From: Gammaproteobacteria bacterium
GTDB lineage: Bacteria > Pseudomonadota > Gammaproteobacteria > Pseudomonadales > Azotimanducaceae
DNA length: 64,000 nt
Direction of reading: 5' to 3'
NCBI GenBank assembly: GCA_012960535.1
Contig: DUBB01000031.1
Span: 196,606-260,605 of the forward strand
A model generated the notes under the pieces. It saw only the letters and a list, made by a program, of their open reading frames with translations, did not search any database and was not told where the DNA came from. The position numbers and the translations under genes are program-made. This document shows, piece by piece, positions 25,862 through 34,359 of the stretch. Positions within the stretch are counted from its first letter, which is position 1; every line of letters starts with the position of its first letter.

Positions 25862-27067
25862 CTAATCAATGGCATGAACCATAAATGGCGTCTCTCCAAG
25901 TTGATGAATGCTGTGCAGATAGGTGCCTTTAATACCTTCGTAGACGTCCAGGCTGCCTTCTATGTTAACTACCAGCAGTTTCGGTTGCTTGCCTTTAGTG
26001 GTAGCAATACTCAGGGCGGGAATCTCCAACTCAATATCAAGGATTCGCCGGCTCTCTTGAAGGTCGTAAACCCAGACATGAGTCGCTGGGTCTTTGTGAC
26101 TGCCCTCATAACCGTTTTCAGTCATGGCGACCCACAACAGGCCATCCTCGTGCCCGCTCTTACCGTGCCAGCCCGCTGGCCTCCAGTTTGCTGCTCGTTC
26201 GGCTTCGCTGGTTAACCACCATCGCTTCCTGATAACAGGCCTTTGTGCTGAGGCATCTATGGGCTGGACTTCGCCTGCATAAGTTACCATGTACCAGACG
26301 CCTTGGATGAAGGCGGCTTTCTCTGACAATGGGTCACGATCAATATCATTAAATACAGCGCTTGACCAACGTTCAGTTTCCTGTCCCTTTTCGTCCAGGC
26401 CAATGGAAACCAGGCTGCCATTACCACACATCATGAAAAAACTGCTTTTTAAGCCTGGATACAGCATATAGCAACCCGGCGTCTGGATTTCAGAGACAAT
26501 GGCCTCTTCATCCAGATCAATGACCGTAATTGAAGTACCTGGATTCATGTTGAACACCAGCATAAATCTATCATCTGCTGTGATGGCTGTACTTGATTTA
26601 TTGACAACCATGTTCATACGTTTTGGCGGTAGGTCTACTTCGCCAACCAGTTTTAAATCAGCGAAATCATAAATGGCAATGACGTCCTGGCGTTGTCCAC
26701 GAGAGCCTCTACTGTGGATGGTTTCCCCCACATAATATTTTTGCCGCCCGACGGAAAAATCGATGGTCGCAAATTGCCCGGCACTGATCATACCTTTAAA
26801 ACGGCGGGTATTAATATCAACCAGGGAAAAACTTGAATCGATTAAACTGCCAAATGCAAGATCATGGACGATCGCATATCCCGCTGGATAAGGCGTTGCA
26901 AGTGAAACCACATTGGGTATGGGTTCGGGTTTAAGTTCAGCCTGGGAGTAGGATGCACCCAAAGAAAAAATCGTCAAGGCAATCAACGCGAAACACGCCG
27001 TTTCAGCCCGCCTGCCAATAATTGCGCTTTGCCAGAACTGAAAAAAAGCAACCCTTCTCAAAGACAT
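25862..27067 (-). CDS. TTQ amine dehydrogenase heavy chain, copy 2
   Basis: A 401-residue heavy chain, first gene of the operon, with GGAGG 5 bp before the ATG. It has a long basic N-region, a hydrophobic signal core (about 26-42) and propeller repeats (DVIAIYD, ITVIDLDEE, HVWVYDL, LDVYEG). Shared blocks with copy 1 (YYVGETIHSRGSRG/HYVAETFFSRGGRG, GCGFVIP/GCYMLYP, ETPFMVH/ATPFSIH) show common descent, but the two are well diverged, so the duplication is old or one pair was acquired. Pairing with light chain 2 is inferred from gene order. Confidence 0.9.
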   Translation of the reverse strand: MSLRRVAFFQFWQSAIIGRRAETACFALIALTIFSLGASYSQAELKPEPIPNVVSLATPYPAGYAIVHDLAFGSLIDSSFSLVDINTRRFKGMISAGQFATIDFSVGRQKYYVGETIHSRGSRGQRQDVIAIYDFADLKLVGEVDLPPKRMNMVVNKSSTAITADDRFMLVFNMNPGTSITVIDLDEEAIVSEIQTPGCYMLYPGLKSSFFMMCGNGSLVSIGLDEKGQETERWSSAVFNDIDRDPLSEKAAFIQGVWYMVTYAGEVQPIDASAQRPVIRKRWWLTSEAERAANWRPAGWHGKSGHEDGLLWVAMTENGYEGSHKDPATHVWVYDLQESRRILDIELEIPALSIATTKGKQPKLLVVNIEGSLDVYEGIKGTYLHSIHQLGETPFMVHAID

Positions 27068-27111
27068 AATTTCCTCCCTGTCAACTGCCTTGCTTAATAG
27101 CTGTCAGAATT

Positions 27112-27144
27112 CAATTAGAGCTTGTAAATGGAAGCCTCTAATTG
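27112..27144. promoter_or_regulatory. Inverted repeat upstream of the amine dehydrogenase operon
   Basis: CAATTAGAG (27112-27120) and CTCTAATTG (27136-27144) are perfect 9-bp inverted arms around 15 bp; inner CTT/AAG lengthen the pairing with one bulge. It is 45-77 bp upstream of the first ATG, so it is a good candidate operator or leader hairpin for this operon. Confidence 0.5.
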
Positions 27145-27499
27145 CCTTGGACATACTAGTACGGTCAATGGTTTTGTGCAATCTAGAACCAGAACACAAC
27201 CAGGCTTTCCTAGCTTGTTGCTACATGTTTCTTTTCTTGTTTCTATTCTTGTTTTTTTTCGTTTGAAACTGAGCCCATTTCCTCCACTACAGCGGACTAG
27301 TACGAACCATTAATCTGTATTATTTATAATTAAACTATTATAAAGTATAAAGTCATATGTGGCCTGATGCTACAGGCTCTCAGCAAGGGCAGGCCGGCAA
27401 TTAAATTAGATTAAATTGATAGTAGCAACAGAAACAGAGACAATTGACTGGACAAGGTCGGGTTAATAGCAAGATACAACGAACTTCAAAGGGGAGCAC
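27145..27499. other. Divergent promoter region between amine dehydrogenase operon and TonB receptor
   Basis: No gene is accepted here. ACTAGTACG occurs twice, at 27155-27163 and 27297-27305, each followed by AATGGTT or its reverse complement AACCATT. A pyrimidine-rich run with three TTCTTGTTT-like units lies near 27228-27262. From about 27310 the DNA is AT-rich, as expected for the receptor's promoter. No exact -35/-10 pair is claimed. Confidence 0.35.
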
Positions 27500-29683
27500 A
27501 TGAAAATTGCATCACAAAGAGTATTGTCGGTCTTATGCTTTGTTAGTTTGAGCTGTTCGAGCTATGCAGCCATCATGGAGGAAGTGGTGGTTACTGCTCA
27601 AAAGCGGGAACAGAATGCCCAGGAAGTGGGTATCGCTATTAATGCCTTAACGGGTGACCAGATGGATCAGCTAGGCTATACAAATGCCCAGCAGGTCACC
27701 GCAATGGCAGCGGGTGTGTCTACCGTTCAACCCAACGGCGAGTCAAATTACTCGATCGCTATACGCGGTGTTGCCAATTCAGATTTCACCACCAACGTGG
27801 AAAGCCCGGTGGCAGTTTATTTGGATGACGTTTATATCAGTCAAATGTCCGGAACCGGCTTCATGCTTTTCGATATGGATCGCGTGGAGATTCTCAAGGG
27901 CCCCCAGGGAACGCTGTACGGCCGCAACGCGACAGGCGGCCTGGCTCACTTCATTACAAAAAAACCCTCTGATGAACTGGAAGGCTATGGACGAGTTACA
28001 CTAGGAAGGTTTAACCAGTTTAAAGTGGAGGGTGCCGTCGGCGGCCCTTTATCGGACAACCTGAAAGGCAGGGTTTCATTTGCTAGCAACAAACATGATC
28101 CGTACATCAACAATAGAATCGGCAAGGACCTGAACAACGGTAATGAACAATCCCTGCGACTTCAGTTACTTTGGGAACCGAGCGATAATTTTGACGCTCT
28201 GTTCAACTATCGAATGATGGACCAGAACATTGATACCGGCTTCTTTGAACATGTCACATCCCTGGGTGAACCTGGAGAGTTAACGCCCGATCTGGAAAAT
28301 TATATCCTGGGTTATATCGACACAGACAATGACATCTACGCGGGAGACTACGACGAGATTGGCTTTAACGATCTGGAAATCAGAGGTTATTCCGCTACCA
28401 TGAACTGGGATACTGAGAATTTTACGTTCACATCAATTTCCGATTATTCAACGGTAACACGGGAGTACATTGAGGACTCTGATGCCTCACCAGCACCCGT
28501 GTTCTCATTTTATCTGAGTACTGATGCAGAACAGTTTTCCCAGGAATTTCGATTTACTGGAGGCAGCGACAATACGAACTGGGTCGCTGGTCTATACTAT
28601 ATGGATTTAGAGGTTAATGATGGCAATGGTGGCGAGAGCGAACCATTCTTTGACCCTGTCAGCGATACCCCCGCACTTTCTGGCATTGACAATCCCTATA
28701 CAACTACCAGTGAGTCAATCTCGGTCTACGGCCAGGTCGAATACGATTTATCTGACAGCCTTTCTGTGGTAGCCGGCTTGCGCTGGATCAGTGAGGACAA
28801 AACGCACAGCTACCAAAATAATCTAGTGGACTACATAGATGGCTCAAAAAGACACAATGGTAACCCGAACGTCTGGTTTCAAATCGGCACCTACGATGGT
28901 GCTCGCAAAGACAAGAAAATGGCCGGCCGATTAGGCCTGAACTGGGATTACAGTGATGATGTGTTGATTTATATGAGCTTCAACCGTGGCGTCAAAGCTG
29001 GCGGCTACAACGCTATGATTTTCCCGCCTGCAGAATATACTGATGAAGTCTTCAGCTACGATCCGGAGCAGCTAGATGCAATTGAGATAGGCTTTAAGTC
29101 AAGATTAAGTGGTGGCCTCGCCCAGATCAACGCAACCTACTACTCCTATGATTACAAGAACCAGCAGGTGTTCCAGCTAATTGGCATCGATTCATACGTG
29201 CTCAATGCTGACTCGGAAGCCTCAGGCGGAGAAATTGAGCTCATAACGTCTCCTGTAGAAGGGCTTGAAATCATGCTGGGCGCCGCTTACAACGATGTCG
29301 ATGTTGATCTAGGTTTTGGTGGCCCCATGACCACAACGGTCAATTCACCCAAGTGGAACCAGAACATGCTTATTCGCTACGAATTTGACTTAATGGGTGG
29401 AAAGCTTGCAATTCAGTATGATGCCCACCACAGATCCGAGCATTACTTTTCCATCACCCAGTTCCCAGCAGTAACAGAAGATGGCTATACATTACAAAAC
29501 GCGGCTGTCAGCTTTACCAATAGTAGTGAGAAATGGGATGTAAGAGCGTATGTGCATAACCTGGGCGGTGAAGAATACCTGGTGCAGACTTTTGACCTGT
29601 CTACCGAAGCTGTCATCGGTATGACTGAGCAGTATTACGGTCGCCCTCGCTGGGCCGGATTGACGCTGACGGTTAGTTTCTGA
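27500..29683 (+). CDS. TonB-dependent outer-membrane receptor
   Basis: A 727-residue receptor with a Sec signal (1-24, ending SSYAA), a TonB box region MEEVVVTAQKRE, a plug domain (about 45-155, with RVEILKGPQGTLYGRNATGG) and a 22-strand-type barrel closing with the aromatic end LTLTVSF. GGGGAG stands 7 bp before the ATG. The receptor is of the pesticin/xenosiderophore-like group common in Caulobacter and marine gammaproteobacteria, which take up many organic compounds besides iron complexes. It is divergent from the amine-dehydrogenase operon, so import of the amine or a precursor is an inference. Confidence 0.93.
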   Translation: MKIASQRVLSVLCFVSLSCSSYAAIMEEVVVTAQKREQNAQEVGIAINALTGDQMDQLGYTNAQQVTAMAAGVSTVQPNGESNYSIAIRGVANSDFTTNVESPVAVYLDDVYISQMSGTGFMLFDMDRVEILKGPQGTLYGRNATGGLAHFITKKPSDELEGYGRVTLGRFNQFKVEGAVGGPLSDNLKGRVSFASNKHDPYINNRIGKDLNNGNEQSLRLQLLWEPSDNFDALFNYRMMDQNIDTGFFEHVTSLGEPGELTPDLENYILGYIDTDNDIYAGDYDEIGFNDLEIRGYSATMNWDTENFTFTSISDYSTVTREYIEDSDASPAPVFSFYLSTDAEQFSQEFRFTGGSDNTNWVAGLYYMDLEVNDGNGGESEPFFDPVSDTPALSGIDNPYTTTSESISVYGQVEYDLSDSLSVVAGLRWISEDKTHSYQNNLVDYIDGSKRHNGNPNVWFQIGTYDGARKDKKMAGRLGLNWDYSDDVLIYMSFNRGVKAGGYNAMIFPPAEYTDEVFSYDPEQLDAIEIGFKSRLSGGLAQINATYYSYDYKNQQVFQLIGIDSYVLNADSEASGGEIELITSPVEGLEIMLGAAYNDVDVDLGFGGPMTTTVNSPKWNQNMLIRYEFDLMGGKLAIQYDAHHRSEHYFSITQFPAVTEDGYTLQNAAVSFTNSSEKWDVRAYVHNLGGEEYLVQTFDLSTEAVIGMTEQYYGRPRWAGLTLTVSF

Positions 29684-29688
29684 TTCAT

Positions 29689-29713
29689 TGCAGGGGGCAG
29701 CATGCCCCCTGCA
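29689..29713. terminator. Strong hairpin between converging genes
   Basis: TGCAGGGGGC (29689-29698), loop AGCAT, GCCCCCTGCA (29704-29713): a perfect 10-bp GC-rich stem five bases after the TonB receptor stop and five bases before the end of the symporter gene. It lacks a clear T-run on either side, so it may work as a bidirectional terminator or as a transcript-end stabiliser. Confidence 0.65.
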
Positions 29714-29717
29714 GATT

Positions 29718-31199
29718 TCACCCTGGGTAGGGCCTGCTCTCTAACCCCGCAGGAAGCTTACGGGCGCAATCCAAAACTGCCATTTCTTGTTCAGAGGCCG
29801 GTGACTTAATACTAATCACCACCATAATAATCAGACTCATAGCCAAACCAGCAAATACCTCACTGATAAATAGATGTGTGCCGAACAGGCCATTAACCAG
29901 ATAAACCGTAACCGCTGAAAGAGTGCCAGTTAGCATTGCAGCAACAGCACCTTCCGCACTGGCCCGCCGCCATAACATACCCAGGAAAAGCGGCACAAAA
30001 AACCCGGAAGCCAGAAGCGACGCAGACAGGACCACTAACCAGAAAATTCCCAAGGGTTGTATAGCCGCGATCAGCCAGGTAGCAACACCGACCATCAATA
30101 CCCCGGCTCTTGCTCCATACATCGGCGTAAACCAGCCTGGCATGGGTAATCGCTGAAGAACCTGCCGGGAAACAGTTTGACCTGCAATCAGCAGCACCGT
30201 TGAGCAGGTAGACAGCGCCGCTGACGCAATACCCGCCAGGGCCAAAGCACCGACTAACACTGGGAAATGATTGACAGCCATAACGACATAGTAGTATGCC
30301 CCGGATTCCAACTCAGGCTCGAGAATACGACCGGCCAGACCCAGCGGAATGGTCGCGGTATAGATGAAAAGTGTCAGGCCCACACAAATGGGCAATGAAA
30401 TAACGATATCTCTTTCGGTGCGCGCAGCAAGAAATCTCGATACCAGGTGGGGCTGCACCGGAATAGCAAACAACCAGACCAGCTGGCCGAGCACGGCAAA
30501 CCAGGGCAGTCCAGGCGTGGTCCACTCAAAAATCTCGGGCAACCGGCTTATTCTCTGCCAACCAACGTTCACCTCACCTTCGCCTGCAGCAGAGAGAGCC
30601 ATCGGCACAGCAACCAACAGGCCAACAAGCAAAATAATGAACTGAACACCATCAGCGCGAATAACCCCCAACATCCCACCCAGCAAAGTGTAGGAAACCA
30701 CAACCAGACTGATTGCCAGCAGTGAACCTCCATAAGACACGTCCAGCAGCACGGAGATAATGCTTGCCAGGGCAATGAACTGAGCAATCAGTACCGGTAT
30801 GTAGGCAAAAACAATGATAATGGAACTGACTGATCTGATCAGTTCTCCCTGTCGCCTGAATCGATGATAAAAAAGGTCGGTAAGATCCATTATTTCATAG
30901 CGATCAGACAGCCGTCGAATCCAAATCGCAACAAAACCAATGCATAGCAGGTAACCAATACAGGTCGGAAAATAAGCCGCCCACATCGCATAACCATTTT
31001 GTCCGCTTGCATTTGTCGCGCCCAGAAACAGACCGGCACTGACGTTAGAAGCCATAAAAGTCCCCACCAGCATATACCAGGGCATCCGCCCGGCGGCGGA
31101 ATAGTAGTCCCGGGTATCCTTGACGCTCCGGCTGGAATAAGCACCTATAGCCAGGCTAACCAGCAACAGACTCACCAGTGATAGGGTAAGGGCATCCAC
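29718..31199 (-). CDS. Sodium:solute symporter (SSS family)
   Basis: A 493-residue inner-membrane transporter with about 13 hydrophobic helices. It shows the SSS features DYYSAAGRMPWYM near the N-terminus, the broken helix region FMASNVSAGLFLGATNAS and ALAGIASAALSTCSTVLL for Na+ binding. The start is GTG at 31199, shared with the stop of the upstream small ORF (TAGTG). SSS members import amino acids, sugars, organic acids or amines with Na+; which one cannot be read. Its closeness to the amine dehydrogenase and TonB receptor makes an amine or its acid a candidate. Confidence 0.92.
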   Translation of the reverse strand: MDALTLSLVSLLLVSLAIGAYSSRSVKDTRDYYSAAGRMPWYMLVGTFMASNVSAGLFLGATNASGQNGYAMWAAYFPTCIGYLLCIGFVAIWIRRLSDRYEIMDLTDLFYHRFRRQGELIRSVSSIIIVFAYIPVLIAQFIALASIISVLLDVSYGGSLLAISLVVVSYTLLGGMLGVIRADGVQFIILLVGLLVAVPMALSAAGEGEVNVGWQRISRLPEIFEWTTPGLPWFAVLGQLVWLFAIPVQPHLVSRFLAARTERDIVISLPICVGLTLFIYTATIPLGLAGRILEPELESGAYYYVVMAVNHFPVLVGALALAGIASAALSTCSTVLLIAGQTVSRQVLQRLPMPGWFTPMYGARAGVLMVGVATWLIAAIQPLGIFWLVVLSASLLASGFFVPLFLGMLWRRASAEGAVAAMLTGTLSAVTVYLVNGLFGTHLFISEVFAGLAMSLIIMVVISIKSPASEQEMAVLDCARKLPAGLESRPYPG

Positions 31200-31357
31200 T
31201 AATTGACCGGCTTCTGGTTATCTTGCTCACTGACGGCAATTTGCCTTAGCCTGATATAGCACAGCACCATTGACAGAAATATCACGCCTAGCCAGATCAG
31301 CAGCTCCAGTTGCAACTGCCAATCAATACGAGCCCATGGAATAAATGCTTCCAACAT
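31199..31357 (-). CDS. Small single-span membrane protein coupled to the symporter
   Basis: A 52-residue protein with a tryptophan-rich amphipathic start (PWARIDWQL), one hydrophobic helix (about 19-34, ELLIWLGVIFLSMVLCY) and a polar tail. GGGGAG stands 7 bp before the ATG, and the TAG shares its G with the GTG start of the symporter (TAGTG), so translation of the two is coupled. Small partner ORFs are known next to some SSS genes (for example yhdT with panF, a larger one). This one is too short for most gene callers. Confidence 0.75.
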   Translation of the reverse strand: MLEAFIPWARIDWQLQLELLIWLGVIFLSMVLCYIRLRQIAVSEQDNQKPVN

Positions 31358-31472
31358 CACTTAACTCCCCTTCCCACAGCATTAATAATGAAGACGGCTA
31401 GCTATCCTTAATCTGCAGCTGCAAACACCACCCATTCGCAAAGCAGCCTCATAAAAAGCTGCTGGCAATCTA

Positions 31473-31502
31473 TCGTAAACGATTCCAATAGTACGTTTAC
31501 GA
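31473..31502. promoter_or_regulatory. 9-bp inverted repeat between symporter operon and lipoprotein hydrolase gene
   Basis: TCGTAAACG (31473-31481) and CGTTTACGA (31494-31502) are perfect inverted arms with 12 bp between, centres 21 bp apart (two helix turns). The site lies in the divergent region, 116 bp upstream of the small ORF and 157 bp upstream of the hydrolase start, a place from which a dimeric regulator could act on both. The regulator is unknown. Nothing else was recognised in 31358-31658. Confidence 0.5.
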
Positions 31503-31658
31503 ACCCGCAAGGGGCAATAGCAAGTGACTAGCTGCACCTACTCGACAACGAGTTAACCGTGCCCGGTTATCCATTTGCAGTTCTTTTTAACATACTTCTC
31601 ACTTAAGCTAGAGCAGATGAGAGCCTGGCTTGATGGCAAACCCGAAAATCCCGATACT

Positions 31659-33320
31659 ATGCGTCGATTCCACCGCTTTGCCTTGTTATTTCCGCTGATA
31701 CTGCTTGCCGCTTGTGGCGGAAAGCACTCTTCAGTCTCAGAGGCCACCATCACCAACTCCAACCCAACGACCACGGAACCCATCATGCTGGATATACTGG
31801 ATCGCATTCCGGCAGAAAACTCAACCATAAGCCCGAAGTATTCTTCCATGAACATAGTCCATACTGGACAGGCTGGTATGACTTTTACCTACTCAGGAGA
31901 CTGTCAACCCGACGGCCAGGCAATACGAAGGTCGCTGACGGAACTTAACGATCAGAACATTGATCAGATAATCGATCACAAAATAACCTGTGCTGAAATC
32001 AAAGAACTGACTGATTACACAGCCCGGATCACTGCCACTGGAACCGATAGCGCAGCATACAAAGGAGAATTGGCCTTCTCCACCGGTAGCAAAAGCAATG
32101 CCAGCCCAGTTTCAGTACTGAATACCGTGCTCACAGCCAGGGAATCAATTGACGCACTGTTCAACACCTACCTCGAAGAGGTCTTGGTGGATAAACTGAA
32201 CCCGCCCGCCATAGTGAAACCCTTGGTTGCCGACATTATCAGTGAACTGACCCAGGCAAACTGGCAACATCTGGACAACCCGATAGCGACCTATCGTGTT
32301 ATTTCCCAGCAGATCGCGTACCAGTCGAGAACCCCTGCAGGCTTAACATCAGCAGACCTGACCGGGCTGGTCGCTATGCCGGCAACCGACGATGGGCCTT
32401 TTCAGCAAAGAAACCGGGTTGTCGTGTTAACTCACGCAACCGGTTCAACGCCAGGTGACCTTGACAGTACAGATGCCTGGTACATCCTGGCTAATCTTAT
32501 TGCATCCCAGGGCTATCTAGTTATCGCACCCGACAACTGGGGACGCGGTGGTACTTCTGGCCAGCCTGAGACCTACCTCATGAATAACAGAACCTCAAAC
32601 AATGCTCTGGACATGATCCTGGCCATCCTGGCCGCTGACGACTACAGCGAGTTTCACAATCAGGGCTTAAAGACAGAGCTCACTATCATTGGTTATTCCC
32701 AGGGAGGTCATAGCGCTATCGGGCTCTGGCAGTCAATACTGACTAGTTCTCACAATCTCAATGTCAAAGAAGTCTATGCAGGCGGTGCCCCCTATAATCT
32801 CTATCAGACTTTCAAAGGTGTGCTCGCGCACCTTGATAACAACTGCAATGAAGATGCTTACTGTCGTTTTGTCGATGCCGAAACAACTGTCCCCTATGCT
32901 GTCAACAGGATTCTACCGGGACTGCTCGGCTACCTGGAAACTGGCTTCAGCGAGACAGATCTGATCCAGGGAAATAGTCTGAGTTCAGAACTGATAGTAG
33001 GTTTTCTTCGGGACGATGCGGAGTATGACTCGCTAAAATCTCTACTCCAGCTGAATAGTTTTACCAATATAGTTGATCCAATAGCCGCAAACGACACCTT
33101 AGTTCATCTTTATCATTCCCCCTTTGATCGCCTCGTTCCGTCGGAAAATACCGCTGAATTAACCCGCCTGCTGGAAGGCACTGTCAACCTCGTGTCACAT
33201 GAGAACCAATGTAACTCCACCAGCTATGAGCTCCTCTTTAACACCACTGATAAAGTCGGCGTTGGGCACACGTTGTGTGGCCTTACTGTGATTGATGAAG
33301 CGCTCGCGGGGCTCCAGTAA
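31659..33320 (+). CDS. Lipoprotein alpha/beta hydrolase
   Basis: Taken from Met 31659, which gives a 553-residue protein with a lipoprotein signal (LILLAAC, Cys19). Upstream in-frame ATGs at 31575 and 31617 would bury that signal. The nucleophile elbow is GYSQGG with Ser347; an oxyanion-region HATGSTPGD and an active-site aspartate near SPFDRLVPS plus a late histidine (GVGHTL) complete the set. The N-terminal 150 residues after the lipobox form an unrecognised domain. It is probably an outer- or inner-membrane-bound esterase or lipase-like enzyme; the substrate is unknown. No strong ribosome binding site was seen. Confidence 0.8.
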   Translation: MRRFHRFALLFPLILLAACGGKHSSVSEATITNSNPTTTEPIMLDILDRIPAENSTISPKYSSMNIVHTGQAGMTFTYSGDCQPDGQAIRRSLTELNDQNIDQIIDHKITCAEIKELTDYTARITATGTDSAAYKGELAFSTGSKSNASPVSVLNTVLTARESIDALFNTYLEEVLVDKLNPPAIVKPLVADIISELTQANWQHLDNPIATYRVISQQIAYQSRTPAGLTSADLTGLVAMPATDDGPFQQRNRVVVLTHATGSTPGDLDSTDAWYILANLIASQGYLVIAPDNWGRGGTSGQPETYLMNNRTSNNALDMILAILAADDYSEFHNQGLKTELTIIGYSQGGHSAIGLWQSILTSSHNLNVKEVYAGGAPYNLYQTFKGVLAHLDNNCNEDAYCRFVDAETTVPYAVNRILPGLLGYLETGFSETDLIQGNSLSSELIVGFLRDDAEYDSLKSLLQLNSFTNIVDPIAANDTLVHLYHSPFDRLVPSENTAELTRLLEGTVNLVSHENQCNSTSYELLFNTTDKVGVGHTLCGLTVIDEALAGLQ

Positions 33321-33495
33321 ACCTGCCTTACAAAAAGCCGCAGCATTATAATAAGCCTTGATGCGCCTGCAGGGCCGACCAGACGCGTCGCTTGAGTGAT
33401 CTCAAAGGGTGCCCATGACAATCGTGGCCGTTGAACCCTGATGCACACATTTAGTTAGAAAACAATTGCAGTTACTTCAACTATAGTGAAACCTG

Positions 33496-33529
33496 TTCCT
33501 GAAAGGACATCGTAGAGGAGTTTCAGGAA
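33496..33529 (+). promoter_or_regulatory. Leader hairpin at the start of the racemase-family gene
   Basis: TTCCTGAAA (33496-33504) and TTTCAGGAA (33521-33529) are perfect 9-bp inverted arms around 16 bp. The second arm ends two bases before the ATG, and the loop holds the Shine-Dalgarno GAGGAG (33515-33520). Folding would lock the start region while displaying the ribosome site in the loop; as DNA it could also be an operator. Confidence 0.5.
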
Positions 33530-33530
33530 A

Positions 33531-34304
33531 ATGAAATTATGGTATCAAAGTTATGTGGATTATGAGCACGGAGAATCTTACTGGGATGCGTTACGAATCC
33601 ATCTGGATCAGTCCTGTGCGCCGGGCACGACAATCGATATTAAAGGAATTACGCCCTTCGACAGCTACGCGCATCCGTTAGTCGAGTTTCGCTGTGCCCG
33701 AGAAATGATTTGCAACGCGATACAGGCAGAGCGCGAAGGCTATGATGCATTCATCGTTGGTCACTTTCAGGATGCCGGATTGTACGAAGCCAGAGCAGTT
33801 GTGGATATTCCAGTCATAGCCTTAGGCGAAGCCTCAATGCTATACAGTTTACAACTCGGCCAGAGATTAGGCATTGTTACCATTAATCCTCGCTTCATTC
33901 CCTGGTTTCATCATCAGATTAATAAATACGGGCTACGCGAACGGGTGACAGGCGTTCATGCCATGACATTTGAACCCGGTCAGATTCTGGAGGCATACAC
34001 ATCCGCTGAAAAAGCCGAACAGGTTCGAATACTATTTGAAAAACAGGGCAAACCTTTGATTGAGGCTGGCGTAGACATACTTATTCCTGGGGGGGGTATT
34101 CCAATGCTGCTGTTTTCAAAGATATTCAATCATGCTATCGCTTCAGCACCGGTAATCAACGGTATTCCTATCACGGTGAAGATGGCGGAAATGGCAATCA
34201 GTTTAAAGCGGCAAACAGGCCAGGGAGTCAGTCGTGCATCTGATTATGCCAAAGCGCCAGAGCATATCATCGAGGAATTCCTTGCCCATCCAAAAGGCCT
34301 TTAA
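33531..34304 (+). CDS. Asp/Glu/hydantoin racemase-family protein lacking catalytic cysteines
   Basis: A 257-residue protein with the two-domain fold pattern of the family (VGHFQDAGLYEAR near 76-88; ILIPGGGIPML near 183-193). Racemases and the related decarboxylases use one or both of two cysteines, the first in a CxxDPGL-like block and the second before a small-residue turn. Here the first place is His78 and the second is Gly188, so two-base racemisation is unlikely. Related enzymes with lost cysteines can act as decarboxylases or isomerases, but no function is assigned. Stand-alone gene. Confidence 0.8.
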   Translation: MKLWYQSYVDYEHGESYWDALRIHLDQSCAPGTTIDIKGITPFDSYAHPLVEFRCAREMICNAIQAEREGYDAFIVGHFQDAGLYEARAVVDIPVIALGEASMLYSLQLGQRLGIVTINPRFIPWFHHQINKYGLRERVTGVHAMTFEPGQILEAYTSAEKAEQVRILFEKQGKPLIEAGVDILIPGGGIPMLLFSKIFNHAIASAPVINGIPITVKMAEMAISLKRQTGQGVSRASDYAKAPEHIIEEFLAHPKGL

Positions 34305-34359
34305 CGGGCCTTCTGTCAAAAAATAAGATAAAGACATTGTTAAATCACTGTACAAGCAA

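Noticed and set aside
27128-27313. 61-codon plus-strand frame in the amine dehydrogenase/TonB receptor gap
   Set aside because: No ribosome site; its hydrophobic part comes from a pyrimidine-rich run.
34295-34311. AGGCC/GGCCT hairpin at the racemase-family stop codon as a terminator
   Set aside because: Only 5 bp and no T-run on the gene's strand; a following A-run could serve the other strand, but evidence is thin.
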